DNA of 64,000 nt from JACQPU01 sp039961715. GTDB lineage: Bacteria > Bacteroidota > Ignavibacteria > UBA10030. Positions 27,401 to 34,261 of this stretch are shown here, piece after piece. The translations under genes and the position numbers were made by a program. The notes beneath the pieces are model-generated. The model was not told the DNA's origin, searched no databases, and was given only the letters and a program-made list of their open reading frames with translations. The stretch spans positions 30,749 through 94,748 of the forward strand of contig JABRVW010000060.1 of the NCBI GenBank assembly GCA_039961715.1, in the 5' to 3' direction. Positions within the stretch are counted from its first letter, which is position 1, and each line of letters begins with the position of its first letter.

Positions 27401-27864
27401 CTTGCACTGTTGTACTCTCCCTCGTTGAATGCCATCACTCCGAGGGCCTCTTCCCGTGATGCGAACTCACGCATGAGGTCAAGACGCTCGTCCGAAAAAC
27501 CTTCATCGTGACTCAGACATTCCAAAAGAGCAATGTTCATACTGTCGTATTCGGCGAGTCGTCCGTGCGCATACGCCAGCCAGTAGTATGCCTGCGCGCG
27601 TCGCAGGGGCAGTGTGGGGTTGTCGTCGCGTACGCTGTACTCATCGAGGAGTCTTTGCATCAGCTGCTTCGCCTGTACGAAATCTCCGTCGGCAATCAAC
27701 TGGTCGAACTCGGCGTTTCGCGCTGATGAACAGGCGAGAAGGATCGCAGATACGACAAGGAGGAACCCTCGCCCCACGGCCTGAAGGAGGATTGTAGGAA
27801 TAAAGGGATGTTGAGCGGCGGGAAAAGCGGAGCCGGGTGACGGCCCAAAAGGACAAACTATCAT
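24424..27864 (-). CDS. TonB-dependent receptor with N-terminal TPR-like lipoprotein domain
   Basis: An 1146-residue outer-membrane receptor of unusual build. After a hydrophobic signal with a lipobox (LLAC, Cys45) comes a helical TPR-like region (about 50-220), then a linker and a plug domain (about 280-400, with GGLHIRGSRDGETGYLLEDI split over it). A long barrel ends in the aromatic VRY expected for outer-membrane insertion. Typical relatives have a carboxypeptidase-like domain instead of TPR. The ATG at 27864 follows GGGGG; a GTG at 27777 would give a more normal lipoprotein signal and is a real alternative. The ligand is unknown. Confidence 0.82.
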   Translation of the reverse strand: MIVCPFGPSPGSAFPAAQHPFIPTILLQAVGRGFLLVVSAILLACSSARNAEFDQLIADGDFVQAKQLMQRLLDEYSVRDDNPTLPLRRAQAYYWLAYAHGRLAEYDSMNIALLECLSHDEGFSDERLDLMREFASREEALGVMAFNEGEYNSARKHFKTAAGILSADNAHRQVSRHILRNLAFTEAASGNPAGAGSYLTEAFGLGDERSGSLLGHLRSEGSISVPPRIEPFSGDTAETEEVPRGTDGEIAKPGPVRHLTDSVPPPNDLKEPDKEAWTIHVLDAQYIRDVPHRGTDEYLPFLNGVSSVNGGLHIRGSRDGETGYLLEDISVLNPFTNEEGVPLLPEAIESIELHSGAYGASLGSWGGGTVVSRMKTGGERLNVFVDLRGDDFAPPGKQFAGTSPFGYKNVAATVDGPLPLEAARFFVAGEYIFLRDRDPMFLAPFRYDLVTDDLGSYPPGTHLPGPVAIARNHLPGNWLERTTVQGNVAFSVAGVDLTLIGSYRNEVHPEGGRWPDALRRIFVQDRNPLNKATTRFAALKAGVHLTPKTRADVSVAWYDRFHRIYDPDFRHNFRVYTDSLANAQLGYGGFFSRYFPPPSYSVVFNFGIDHPSTPNNSYTRENQSSLEFSAGVKHQVLDEWRVEAGGRLSLWTMRLYRIQNIRSFMMSPWLSSTFEQERRIRLMRTGDIATAGYRYDDPSVEVNDGPDGPIRPDFGSIYVRNLLTFDVATIDVGLRYESIDADLTAVPRTVNPSTGQEDWQEVPFDGNLDMLIEDALTKTPAYEYVLPRIGITFAPSKRTMARVAYGSYVQLRKLEDLYMHNVTLSTRMDPFARVPYNLGASAIPFMAEPERSQHFEAGLDHFLDSGISLKMAYYRKSMDNQLQLEQVANSAGTPIFVALRNGGKGVSSGLEFSADIPLGRYISAGVWYTYSRTEGRIFDPHDWRYVSDDFSIRQYPESLIPADYDQTHRGTMIGRFIVPHDDESFLAGTSLSLIFSFRSGQRYTALAPPLFLGTASPWNVGVRVLTDYRSATSTSFQNEVTTPWYYNFDLRFRKSFFFSPLTIELVLDILNLFDRKHVLNVFPTTGHPNDDGWLQQTGAEPYKALPLYEEFYRTVILDNRWAYMNATGNDIYGTPRQIRLGLTVRY

Positions 27865-27918
27865 GAGCCCCCTACTATTTCATGAGTGTTGGTGTTGTGC
27901 CGTTGTTTTTGTAGCGGA

Positions 27919-30408
27919 TTAGTATGAAAGTCGCTGAATAGTTTCGATGGCGAGACGAGCGGCATGTCGAATGTCGCTGTCCCCATTGTAAGCAGCAACT
28001 TCCTCAAGGGCAGGAAGCGCCTCGCGCACTCCAAGCTGCGCAAGAATCTCAATGGCTGTAAGACGTACGGGCAAAATATCATTCCTCGCAAACGATGTCA
28101 AGCGATTTATCAACTGTAGGTCGGCGGGTGCACAGGCGGCCCAGGTGGTCAGCGCCTGCTGGCGAACAGCGTAGTGGTAGCGAGTGTCAGCAAATCGGCG
28201 CGCATGAGGGACGAATTGCGTTCTGTGAGGGACGAAATGCACGTCGGCGAGAATCTCCATCGCTTTCAGCGCGGCGATGCGTTTAACGTCATACCACGAA
28301 CGGCTGGCCGCAAAACGCTCGAGCAACTCCATCGACAGTGCTCCATCAATCTTCGCGAGAGACACAAGGGCCGTCGCAGCAATATCATCGCTGGTGTCCG
28401 CTTGCGCCACAAGCCGCAGGCGTTCTCGGGCCCGATCCGTGTACCGTGCACCAAGGGCAATGACGGCGGATTTTCGGATATGCTCCTCTTCTGCCCCCAG
28501 GTGCGAGAGGAGAATCTCCTCGGCGTCGGAGGACCCAATCGTTCGGAGCCGGGCGACCGCTTCCGCCTTCACAATCCAGTGTGCATCGCTCTCCAGAAGA
28601 TTCCGCACTGCGGCAACCACGGCGGGATCGGTCGGATGATCCGCCACAAGCTGCTCCAGAGCAAACATTCGCCCCGGAATCTCGTCGTTGAGGACCTGAT
28701 AGAGAAGTTCCCCGATTGGCTTCTTATGCCGGATCTCTGCAACGAGCGCGCCACGTCCGTCAAAACTGACCATGTCGGGGACCCCGGTAACGTCAAAATG
28801 ATAGGTTTCTTCGGCCTCATCAACCCACACAACCTGCCGTTGAACTTTTCCCGCGGCATCGATTCGGATCTCGACGGGAAGCCAGAACAGATCCTGGCCT
28901 TCAACGAAAGGTTGTATCTGCTGAACCTTCACCTCAACCTTCTTTCTGCCGGGGATGAATCGGGACTGAACTTCAAAGACCGGGTGCCCGCCGCCCCACA
29001 TCCATTGTTCGAAAAAGTACTGCAGGTTGACCCCGGTCGCCTCTTCGATGGCCTTCTTGAGATCCGCACTCTCCACGTTCGAGAATTTGTGCTTGTTCTG
29101 AAAATGAGAAAGAGCCCGAAAGAACGCCTCGTCGCCAAGAATCCAGCGCATCATGTGGAGAACGATGGCTCCTTTCAGGTATGTGGTCTCTGAATTGTAG
29201 ATCTGCGACCTGCTGTCGAAGAAGCGGTATTCAAGAGGACGGATGATATGCGAGGAGGAGACGTACTTCAGATACGCTTGCCGGGCCAGCCAGGTCGAGG
29301 CCTGAAGTTCCTCAGCGCCCAGGCGGTGTTCATCCCAGAGCATCATGAGATACGATGCGAAACTCTCATTGATCCAGATGTTGGCAAGGTTGGTGCACGT
29401 GGTGTTGTTCCCGAACCAATGATGCGCGAGCTCGTGGGAGATCAGGGTTTCAGTGGTCCAGTTCGTGGCGTATGATTCAAAGTCAGGGTTGAATTCCTGC
29501 GTTTGCCCCGGTGCGCGAAGGATTCGGTCGTTATGCCCGGTGATGCCGGTGTTCTCCATGGCGCCGATGGCGTAGTCGTAGGCCGATACCTGGTCGTACT
29601 TGTCCCACGGATACCTGAAATTAAACCTCTCCGAAAAGAACTCCACCATGTCCGGAGTTCGCTCGAATACGGTGGCGGCATCCCGCTCCTGTCCGGGATG
29701 AACCCACACGCTGAGGGGGATTGTGCCGAACGCGGGGCGAAGAGGTACCTCCCGGTAATCGCCTACAAACAACGCGATGAGATAGTTGGAATGGGGAAGG
29801 GTCTGCGACCAGTGGAATGTTCGCGTTCCGTCGCTGTTCTCCGTGGTTTTCAGAAGCCTGCCGTTGGAGAGAGCCACATGGGGTTTGGTCACCGTCGCCA
29901 CGATTTCGGTGGAAAACTTGTCGTTATTGCCGTTGTAGATCGGGAGCCAATTGGCGTGAATGCCGCCTTCGCCATAGGTGAAAATGGCCGGCTGGTTGTT
30001 CGTACCAGGACAGGCATCGATGAAGTACATGCCGGCCGTCGGCACGGCGCTGTATTCAACAACGAACGACACTGTATCGGTCGGCCGGAAAGTCTCACCC
30101 AGTTGAATGGTGAGGGAAACCGTGTCGGAAGAGAACTTCAAGGGGGTGCCCGAAGATGCATCGCGTACGCGCCGAACATTCAGCCGGTAGGCGTCAAGTG
30201 TCACCGAGCTTGCCTGGAGAAGAGGGCGCAGGGTGAGCGTGGCGTTACCCCCCACACTCCGTGTCTTCCAGTCGACTCGAAGCTCCGCCTTGTAGTGGAT
30301 CAAATCATACGAGCGCTCGCGGTTCGGATGGTAGGTTCCGGTGGGAAGCTGTTGCGCCTGAAGAGTCAGCGGGGCGCCAATGGCAAGAGCGAGAAGAATT
30401 CTTTTCAT
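27919..30408 (-). CDS. M1-family aminopeptidase with C-terminal HEAT-like repeats
   Basis: An 829-residue exported zinc peptidase. The signal peptide ends near LTLQAQ; GAMENTG precedes the zinc site HELAH (325-329), with the third ligand Glu348 in WINESF. After the catalytic part, residues about 590-829 form helical HEAT-like repeats (for example DAEEILLSHLGAEEEHIRKS). Trailing HEAT repeats are known in several Bacteroidota M1 enzymes. It lies between M61 and the TonB receptor with short gaps (48 and 54 bases), consistent with one peptide-use operon. Confidence 0.9.
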   Translation of the reverse strand: MKRILLALAIGAPLTLQAQQLPTGTYHPNRERSYDLIHYKAELRVDWKTRSVGGNATLTLRPLLQASSVTLDAYRLNVRRVRDASSGTPLKFSSDTVSLTIQLGETFRPTDTVSFVVEYSAVPTAGMYFIDACPGTNNQPAIFTYGEGGIHANWLPIYNGNNDKFSTEIVATVTKPHVALSNGRLLKTTENSDGTRTFHWSQTLPHSNYLIALFVGDYREVPLRPAFGTIPLSVWVHPGQERDAATVFERTPDMVEFFSERFNFRYPWDKYDQVSAYDYAIGAMENTGITGHNDRILRAPGQTQEFNPDFESYATNWTTETLISHELAHHWFGNNTTCTNLANIWINESFASYLMMLWDEHRLGAEELQASTWLARQAYLKYVSSSHIIRPLEYRFFDSRSQIYNSETTYLKGAIVLHMMRWILGDEAFFRALSHFQNKHKFSNVESADLKKAIEEATGVNLQYFFEQWMWGGGHPVFEVQSRFIPGRKKVEVKVQQIQPFVEGQDLFWLPVEIRIDAAGKVQRQVVWVDEAEETYHFDVTGVPDMVSFDGRGALVAEIRHKKPIGELLYQVLNDEIPGRMFALEQLVADHPTDPAVVAAVRNLLESDAHWIVKAEAVARLRTIGSSDAEEILLSHLGAEEEHIRKSAVIALGARYTDRARERLRLVAQADTSDDIAATALVSLAKIDGALSMELLERFAASRSWYDVKRIAALKAMEILADVHFVPHRTQFVPHARRFADTRYHYAVRQQALTTWAACAPADLQLINRLTSFARNDILPVRLTAIEILAQLGVREALPALEEVAAYNGDSDIRHAARLAIETIQRLSY

Positions 30409-30456
30409 CGGAGGTATCCGGTACGATGTCAGGAGGTACGGAGAACAAACGAGATA

Positions 30457-32247
30457 TCACTCCCACGCTGTGCCCAGCCAGGATTCATAGATCTGCTTCT
30501 GTAAAGCCGTCGGTTTGTCAGACCGTTTGACCTGGTAAGAGGGGACTGTACTCGGCGTAAGGGTGACGTCAAATTCGCGCAGGCGGTCATCGCGTATGAC
30601 CGTTATGCGCACGCGATCACCGTTCTTCTTGGAAGCAATTCGGTCCGGAATGTCGCCAGAACGAGCCCTGTACCCGTCCAGAGCAACGATCTCATCGCCG
30701 ACATTGAGGCCGGCGAGATAGGCAGGCGACCCGGCAACAACCGTACGGATGATGGTCCGCCCATCTTCATCTCGTGTAGAAGCGCCCAACCAGGGTGTTG
30801 CTCTTTGTTCGGAAGTGACGACGAGGCCGGCGTAGGAAAGCGCCTTTTCCCATTCAAGTGATTTTGTCCCATAGACGTGATCATCAAAAAATTGCTCGAA
30901 GCTTCCTCCGCCAAATTCCTCGCAAAGTTTTCTGAAGTCCTCGACCGTGTAACCGCTTCCGTTCCAGGGAAATCTCCTGTAGAGGGCGCGCATAACATCA
31001 TCAAGCGACCGCTTGTTCCCGGAACGCTGACGGATCTCCAGGTCCAGGATGAGACTGACGTCTGCTCCGCGGTCGTAGTAGTCAGATTCCGCATTGTAGG
31101 CATTTTCGTTGGATTTCCAGTATTTGACCCACGCGTCGAAACTGGACTCTGTCACCGGCTGCACCCTGTTTCCCGGCCTCATGCGCTCGCTTTCGATTTC
31201 CCGCGGAAGCTGGTCGATGATCTCCCGAGCCGTGATGTACCCCGTCCGCGCGAGCAACAGTCGTCCGTAGTAAGATGTTGTCCCTTCGGCAACCCACAGC
31301 TCCCGCGTATAGTTTTCCCGCGACCAGTCGTACGGGCTGATCCCTGCAGGCCGGATTTGTTTTACATTCCAGGTGTGAAAGTACTCGTGATTGACCAGGC
31401 CAAGAAAACCCCGATACGACCCCGGATTGGTAAGGGCAAACGGTCGGCCGCCCATGATCGTGGAGTTGATGTGCTCAGTACCGCCGCCTCCCCTCGCCGA
31501 AAGGTGGAGCATGAAGATGTAACGCTCATACGGCAGATCTCCCCAGAATTCCCGATTGGCCTTGATGATTCGCTTGAGGTCTTCCAGGATGGCCTTGACA
31601 TCGTACTCGCCCTTTCCGAGCACGCTGAATACGTGCTTCTTTCCTTCTGCTTCGAATTCGTAATCCTTCTGATCCCCCACGAAGAGGGGGCAATCCACCA
31701 AATAGTCATAGCTTGGGGCCCGGAAGGTGTTCGGGGTTCCAGCAGCACGGTCGAGGCCCGTTGTGACATGCCAATTGCCGTACGGAACGACAGTCAGCGT
31801 CACAGGGCGCTGGCGGTGGTTTGACGAATACATGAACACTGCCGCGCCGTCAAGAAATGCCCCCTCATCGTTCAACCCCTTTGTCCGTAAATGAAACTCG
31901 TTGGCGTACACCCGATACCGCGCAACCACTTTGGCCGAGCTTCCTTTTTCAATGCGCCAGGTGTCCTTGTCGGTCTTAATCCATTTCAAAAGCTTCCCCC
32001 CACCGTCGACAGCAGAAAAATCCTGCACAGCCCCCGCAAAGTCGAGGATGATATATCTTCCGGTTCGCCAGGCCGGGAGAGAAAGCTCGAACGACGATTC
32101 CGCTGCAGGAAGACCGTCAAAAGTAACCTCGACTTCGAACAAATGGGTCCAGGGCTCCGGCATGGAAAGCCGGTAAGCGATGGAAGGAGATTGTGCAATG
32201 GCCATGGTTGTCCAGAGACCGGTGATGAGAAGAAGAGATTGTTTCAT
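30457..32247 (-). CDS. M61-family glycyl-aminopeptidase-like metallopeptidase with PDZ domain
   Basis: Exported 596-residue peptidase. Signal MKQSLLLITGLWTTMAIAQ, N-terminal beta domain, then the M61 zinc motif HEYFHTWNVKQIRP (His287, Glu288, His291) with ELWVAEGTTSYYG supplying the third ligand. A PDZ domain follows (about 495-575, with AGLNVGDEIVALDG). Family members cleave N-terminal Gly or Ala from peptides in the periplasm. The gene opens a run with M1-HEAT, the TonB receptor and the T9SS-like protein. No clear Shine-Dalgarno is seen before the ATG. Confidence 0.92.
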   Translation of the reverse strand: MKQSLLLITGLWTTMAIAQSPSIAYRLSMPEPWTHLFEVEVTFDGLPAAESSFELSLPAWRTGRYIILDFAGAVQDFSAVDGGGKLLKWIKTDKDTWRIEKGSSAKVVARYRVYANEFHLRTKGLNDEGAFLDGAAVFMYSSNHRQRPVTLTVVPYGNWHVTTGLDRAAGTPNTFRAPSYDYLVDCPLFVGDQKDYEFEAEGKKHVFSVLGKGEYDVKAILEDLKRIIKANREFWGDLPYERYIFMLHLSARGGGGTEHINSTIMGGRPFALTNPGSYRGFLGLVNHEYFHTWNVKQIRPAGISPYDWSRENYTRELWVAEGTTSYYGRLLLARTGYITAREIIDQLPREIESERMRPGNRVQPVTESSFDAWVKYWKSNENAYNAESDYYDRGADVSLILDLEIRQRSGNKRSLDDVMRALYRRFPWNGSGYTVEDFRKLCEEFGGGSFEQFFDDHVYGTKSLEWEKALSYAGLVVTSEQRATPWLGASTRDEDGRTIIRTVVAGSPAYLAGLNVGDEIVALDGYRARSGDIPDRIASKKNGDRVRITVIRDDRLREFDVTLTPSTVPSYQVKRSDKPTALQKQIYESWLGTAWE

Positions 32248-32292
32248 GATCTGGTGCGCGATTGGTGGGTGGATGCCCGTCGTTTGTCTGGC

Positions 32293-32321
32293 ATGATAAC
32301 GATATTGAATCTTCCATTCAA
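32293..32321 (-). promoter_or_regulatory. Candidate promoter of the M61-M1-TonB run
   Basis: TTGAAT (32316-32321), 17-nt spacer, TATCAT (32293-32298) on the minus strand. The -35 box is the first arm of an inverted repeat TTGAAT-GGAAG-ATTCAA (32305-32321), a possible regulator site. Confidence 0.6.
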
Positions 32322-32337
32322 GGAGGGATTGTCGAAA

Positions 32338-33222
32338 TCACCGTTCGGTCCCCAGCATGATCAGGCCCCGGAGGAATCTGAACCCTACCACGGGATCATC
32401 CGATCGGATTGAAAGGGTCTTGGCGTCAAGCCGTGTCACGCCTGGAATGACCGAGGCCTGGTCTGCCTGCGAGCTTCGGAAGAACGTGAGCTCGAAGGTG
32501 TAAGGAGCGGGAAGAGTGTATGGTTTGATCGATTTCCTCTGGAGCACCGCCTTCTTCACTTCCTGCCTGATGAGTTCGTGGGCCTTCTTCAGTGGGAGTG
32601 TCCTGGCGGCACGCTTTCCGATGCCTTCTTTGACCGCCACAGTGATAACAGCATCGCCAAGAATCCTTCTTGCCTGTTCGCAGACAGCCTTGTCGCCGGA
32701 AACAAAAACCGCAGGGACGTTGTATCGTCCTGCAAGAAGCGCGTTGAGACCCAGCTCCGGCATTTCCACGCCGTTGACCTTTACCGAGGCCACCGTTCCA
32801 CCCGAAATCGTGTGGTCCAGCACTCCGTCCGTGGTGCCCTCTGCAGGGTGGTAGCCGATGAACACCGCCGCATCATAGGTGTCGTCGATTCCCTGCATCA
32901 TGCTGAGCGGCTTGGGGGATCCCGTAATGAGCGTTGCCGAAGGATGCAGGTCGGCAAGAATCAGGTTACGCATGCTTCCGTGGGAGTCGTTGACCACCAC
33001 TTCGGTGGCTCCGGCATCGAGCGCGCCCTGAACGGCCGCATTCGCTTCTTCTGTCATCCACCGTCTTGCCATTCCGTAATCCTTTCCATCACTCCCAACC
33101 TGATCCCCGTGCACGAGGCCTGTAATCCCTTCCATATCCACGGAAATGAATACCTTCAGCGATTGGGCGGACGCACCCGTGATGAGAAAGAGAAGAGAGA
33201 AGAGCAAACCGATTGTTTTCAT
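32338..33222 (-). CDS. M55-family D-aminopeptidase (DppA-like), exported
   Basis: A 294-residue zinc D-aminopeptidase homologue with a signal peptide (MKTIGLLFSLLFLITGASAQ). Family motifs SVDMEGITG, VNDSHGSMRN and SGDKAVCEQAR are intact; in DppA the Asp and Glu of DMEG and the His residues bind two zinc ions. It would release D-Ala or similar residues from peptides such as peptidoglycan stems. The start at 33222 has AAGGAGA directly upstream; an in-frame extension to 33432 runs into the PrsW gene and is rejected. It is the last gene of the run with PrsW and the MA-like protein. Confidence 0.92.
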   Translation of the reverse strand: MKTIGLLFSLLFLITGASAQSLKVFISVDMEGITGLVHGDQVGSDGKDYGMARRWMTEEANAAVQGALDAGATEVVVNDSHGSMRNLILADLHPSATLITGSPKPLSMMQGIDDTYDAAVFIGYHPAEGTTDGVLDHTISGGTVASVKVNGVEMPELGLNALLAGRYNVPAVFVSGDKAVCEQARRILGDAVITVAVKEGIGKRAARTLPLKKAHELIRQEVKKAVLQRKSIKPYTLPAPYTFELTFFRSSQADQASVIPGVTRLDAKTLSIRSDDPVVGFRFLRGLIMLGTER

Positions 33223-33238
33223 AGCATCTCCTTGTGAA

Positions 33239-34261
33239 TTACGTCTGAAGAAAATTGAGTTGCCAGAGGTCGCGGCTGCTTGTTCTGAGAAACGGATGAA
33301 GAGCGAGCCGTCCCGTGGCTCCGATGCTTTGCTGTAAATACGCAAGCTCCTTGAATTTTGCCCGCACGTCGGCATCTTCGGCTGCAGGGGGGGTGAATCC
33401 CGCTTCACGCAGGAGAAGCATCCCCTTTGCACGGATGGAGAGTTCGAGGTAGATCTGAAGGTAGCAAATCATGTCGGCGATGATCTCACCGCGAAATCGG
33501 TCCTGGAGGGTCTTCAGGTACGTCCCTACGCGCGTCTGTGTCAGGTTCCCTGACGTGATCATTTCAAGCAGTTGGACGTCAGTATCAAATCCCACGCCGA
33601 GCCATTCCCTTGTCGAACGCTCGCTGGCTTGAAATACTGCTGCGAGGAGGAGGGGCAATCCTGCAATGATGGTCAGCGGTGAAAAGAGCGGGTGGAACAG
33701 AAAGTGGTTGTAGTAGGAGTGAATGAGTACGGCAAGAAGAAGCCCTTTCCACAGGACAAGAGGGGATTCCGTGGACCGTTCTTCGGCCTCCCGCTTTGCC
33801 ACGATGGCTACGATGGCGGTCGCGCCGCCGTGCATCACCGCCGTCCCAAAGCCGCGGACAATCCAGAGAAACATGTCGTCCGCCACGGAGGTCGTCAGAT
33901 AGTAAAGATTCTCGATGAACGCAAAGCCGGCCCCGACGGCAAATCCATAGATTGCCGCATCAACCATGAACCCGATGCGCTGTTTCCGGAGCAGGTAAAC
34001 GATGAACAGCGCCTTGAGAATTTCTTCGTTGACGGGGGCACCATAGCGCGTGAAGGTTACAAAGGGCAGGCCGATCAGCCCCTGAGTCCACGAATTGATG
34101 AAGTAGGACGCTCCCGCGGCTGCGCAGCCAAAGAGGATCGCCCCCGAAACGCCGCGTGCCCTCACAAGCTTGTAACTGTCGAGGAAAATCAGGGCGACGA
34201 GGAACAGGAACACCGGAGCCAGGCTGATGACGATGGCCGGTACTGCAGAGAGGTCGATCAT
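33239..34261 (-). CDS. PrsW-family intramembrane glutamic protease-like protein
   Basis: A 340-residue protein with about eight membrane spans. It has the PrsW motifs NEEILKAL (about 79-86), GFAFIENLYY (about 112-121) and HGGATAIVA, matching the EExxK and FxxxEN motifs of site-1 type intramembrane proteases. PrsW in Bacillus cleaves an anti-sigma factor, so a link to the nearby membrane-bound anti-sigma protein is possible but unproven. The C-terminal 120 residues are soluble. It overlaps the upstream gene by ATGA (34258-34261). Confidence 0.87.
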   Translation of the reverse strand: MIDLSAVPAIVISLAPVFLFLVALIFLDSYKLVRARGVSGAILFGCAAAGASYFINSWTQGLIGLPFVTFTRYGAPVNEEILKALFIVYLLRKQRIGFMVDAAIYGFAVGAGFAFIENLYYLTTSVADDMFLWIVRGFGTAVMHGGATAIVAIVAKREAEERSTESPLVLWKGLLLAVLIHSYYNHFLFHPLFSPLTIIAGLPLLLAAVFQASERSTREWLGVGFDTDVQLLEMITSGNLTQTRVGTYLKTLQDRFRGEIIADMICYLQIYLELSIRAKGMLLLREAGFTPPAAEDADVRAKFKELAYLQQSIGATGRLALHPFLRTSSRDLWQLNFLQT

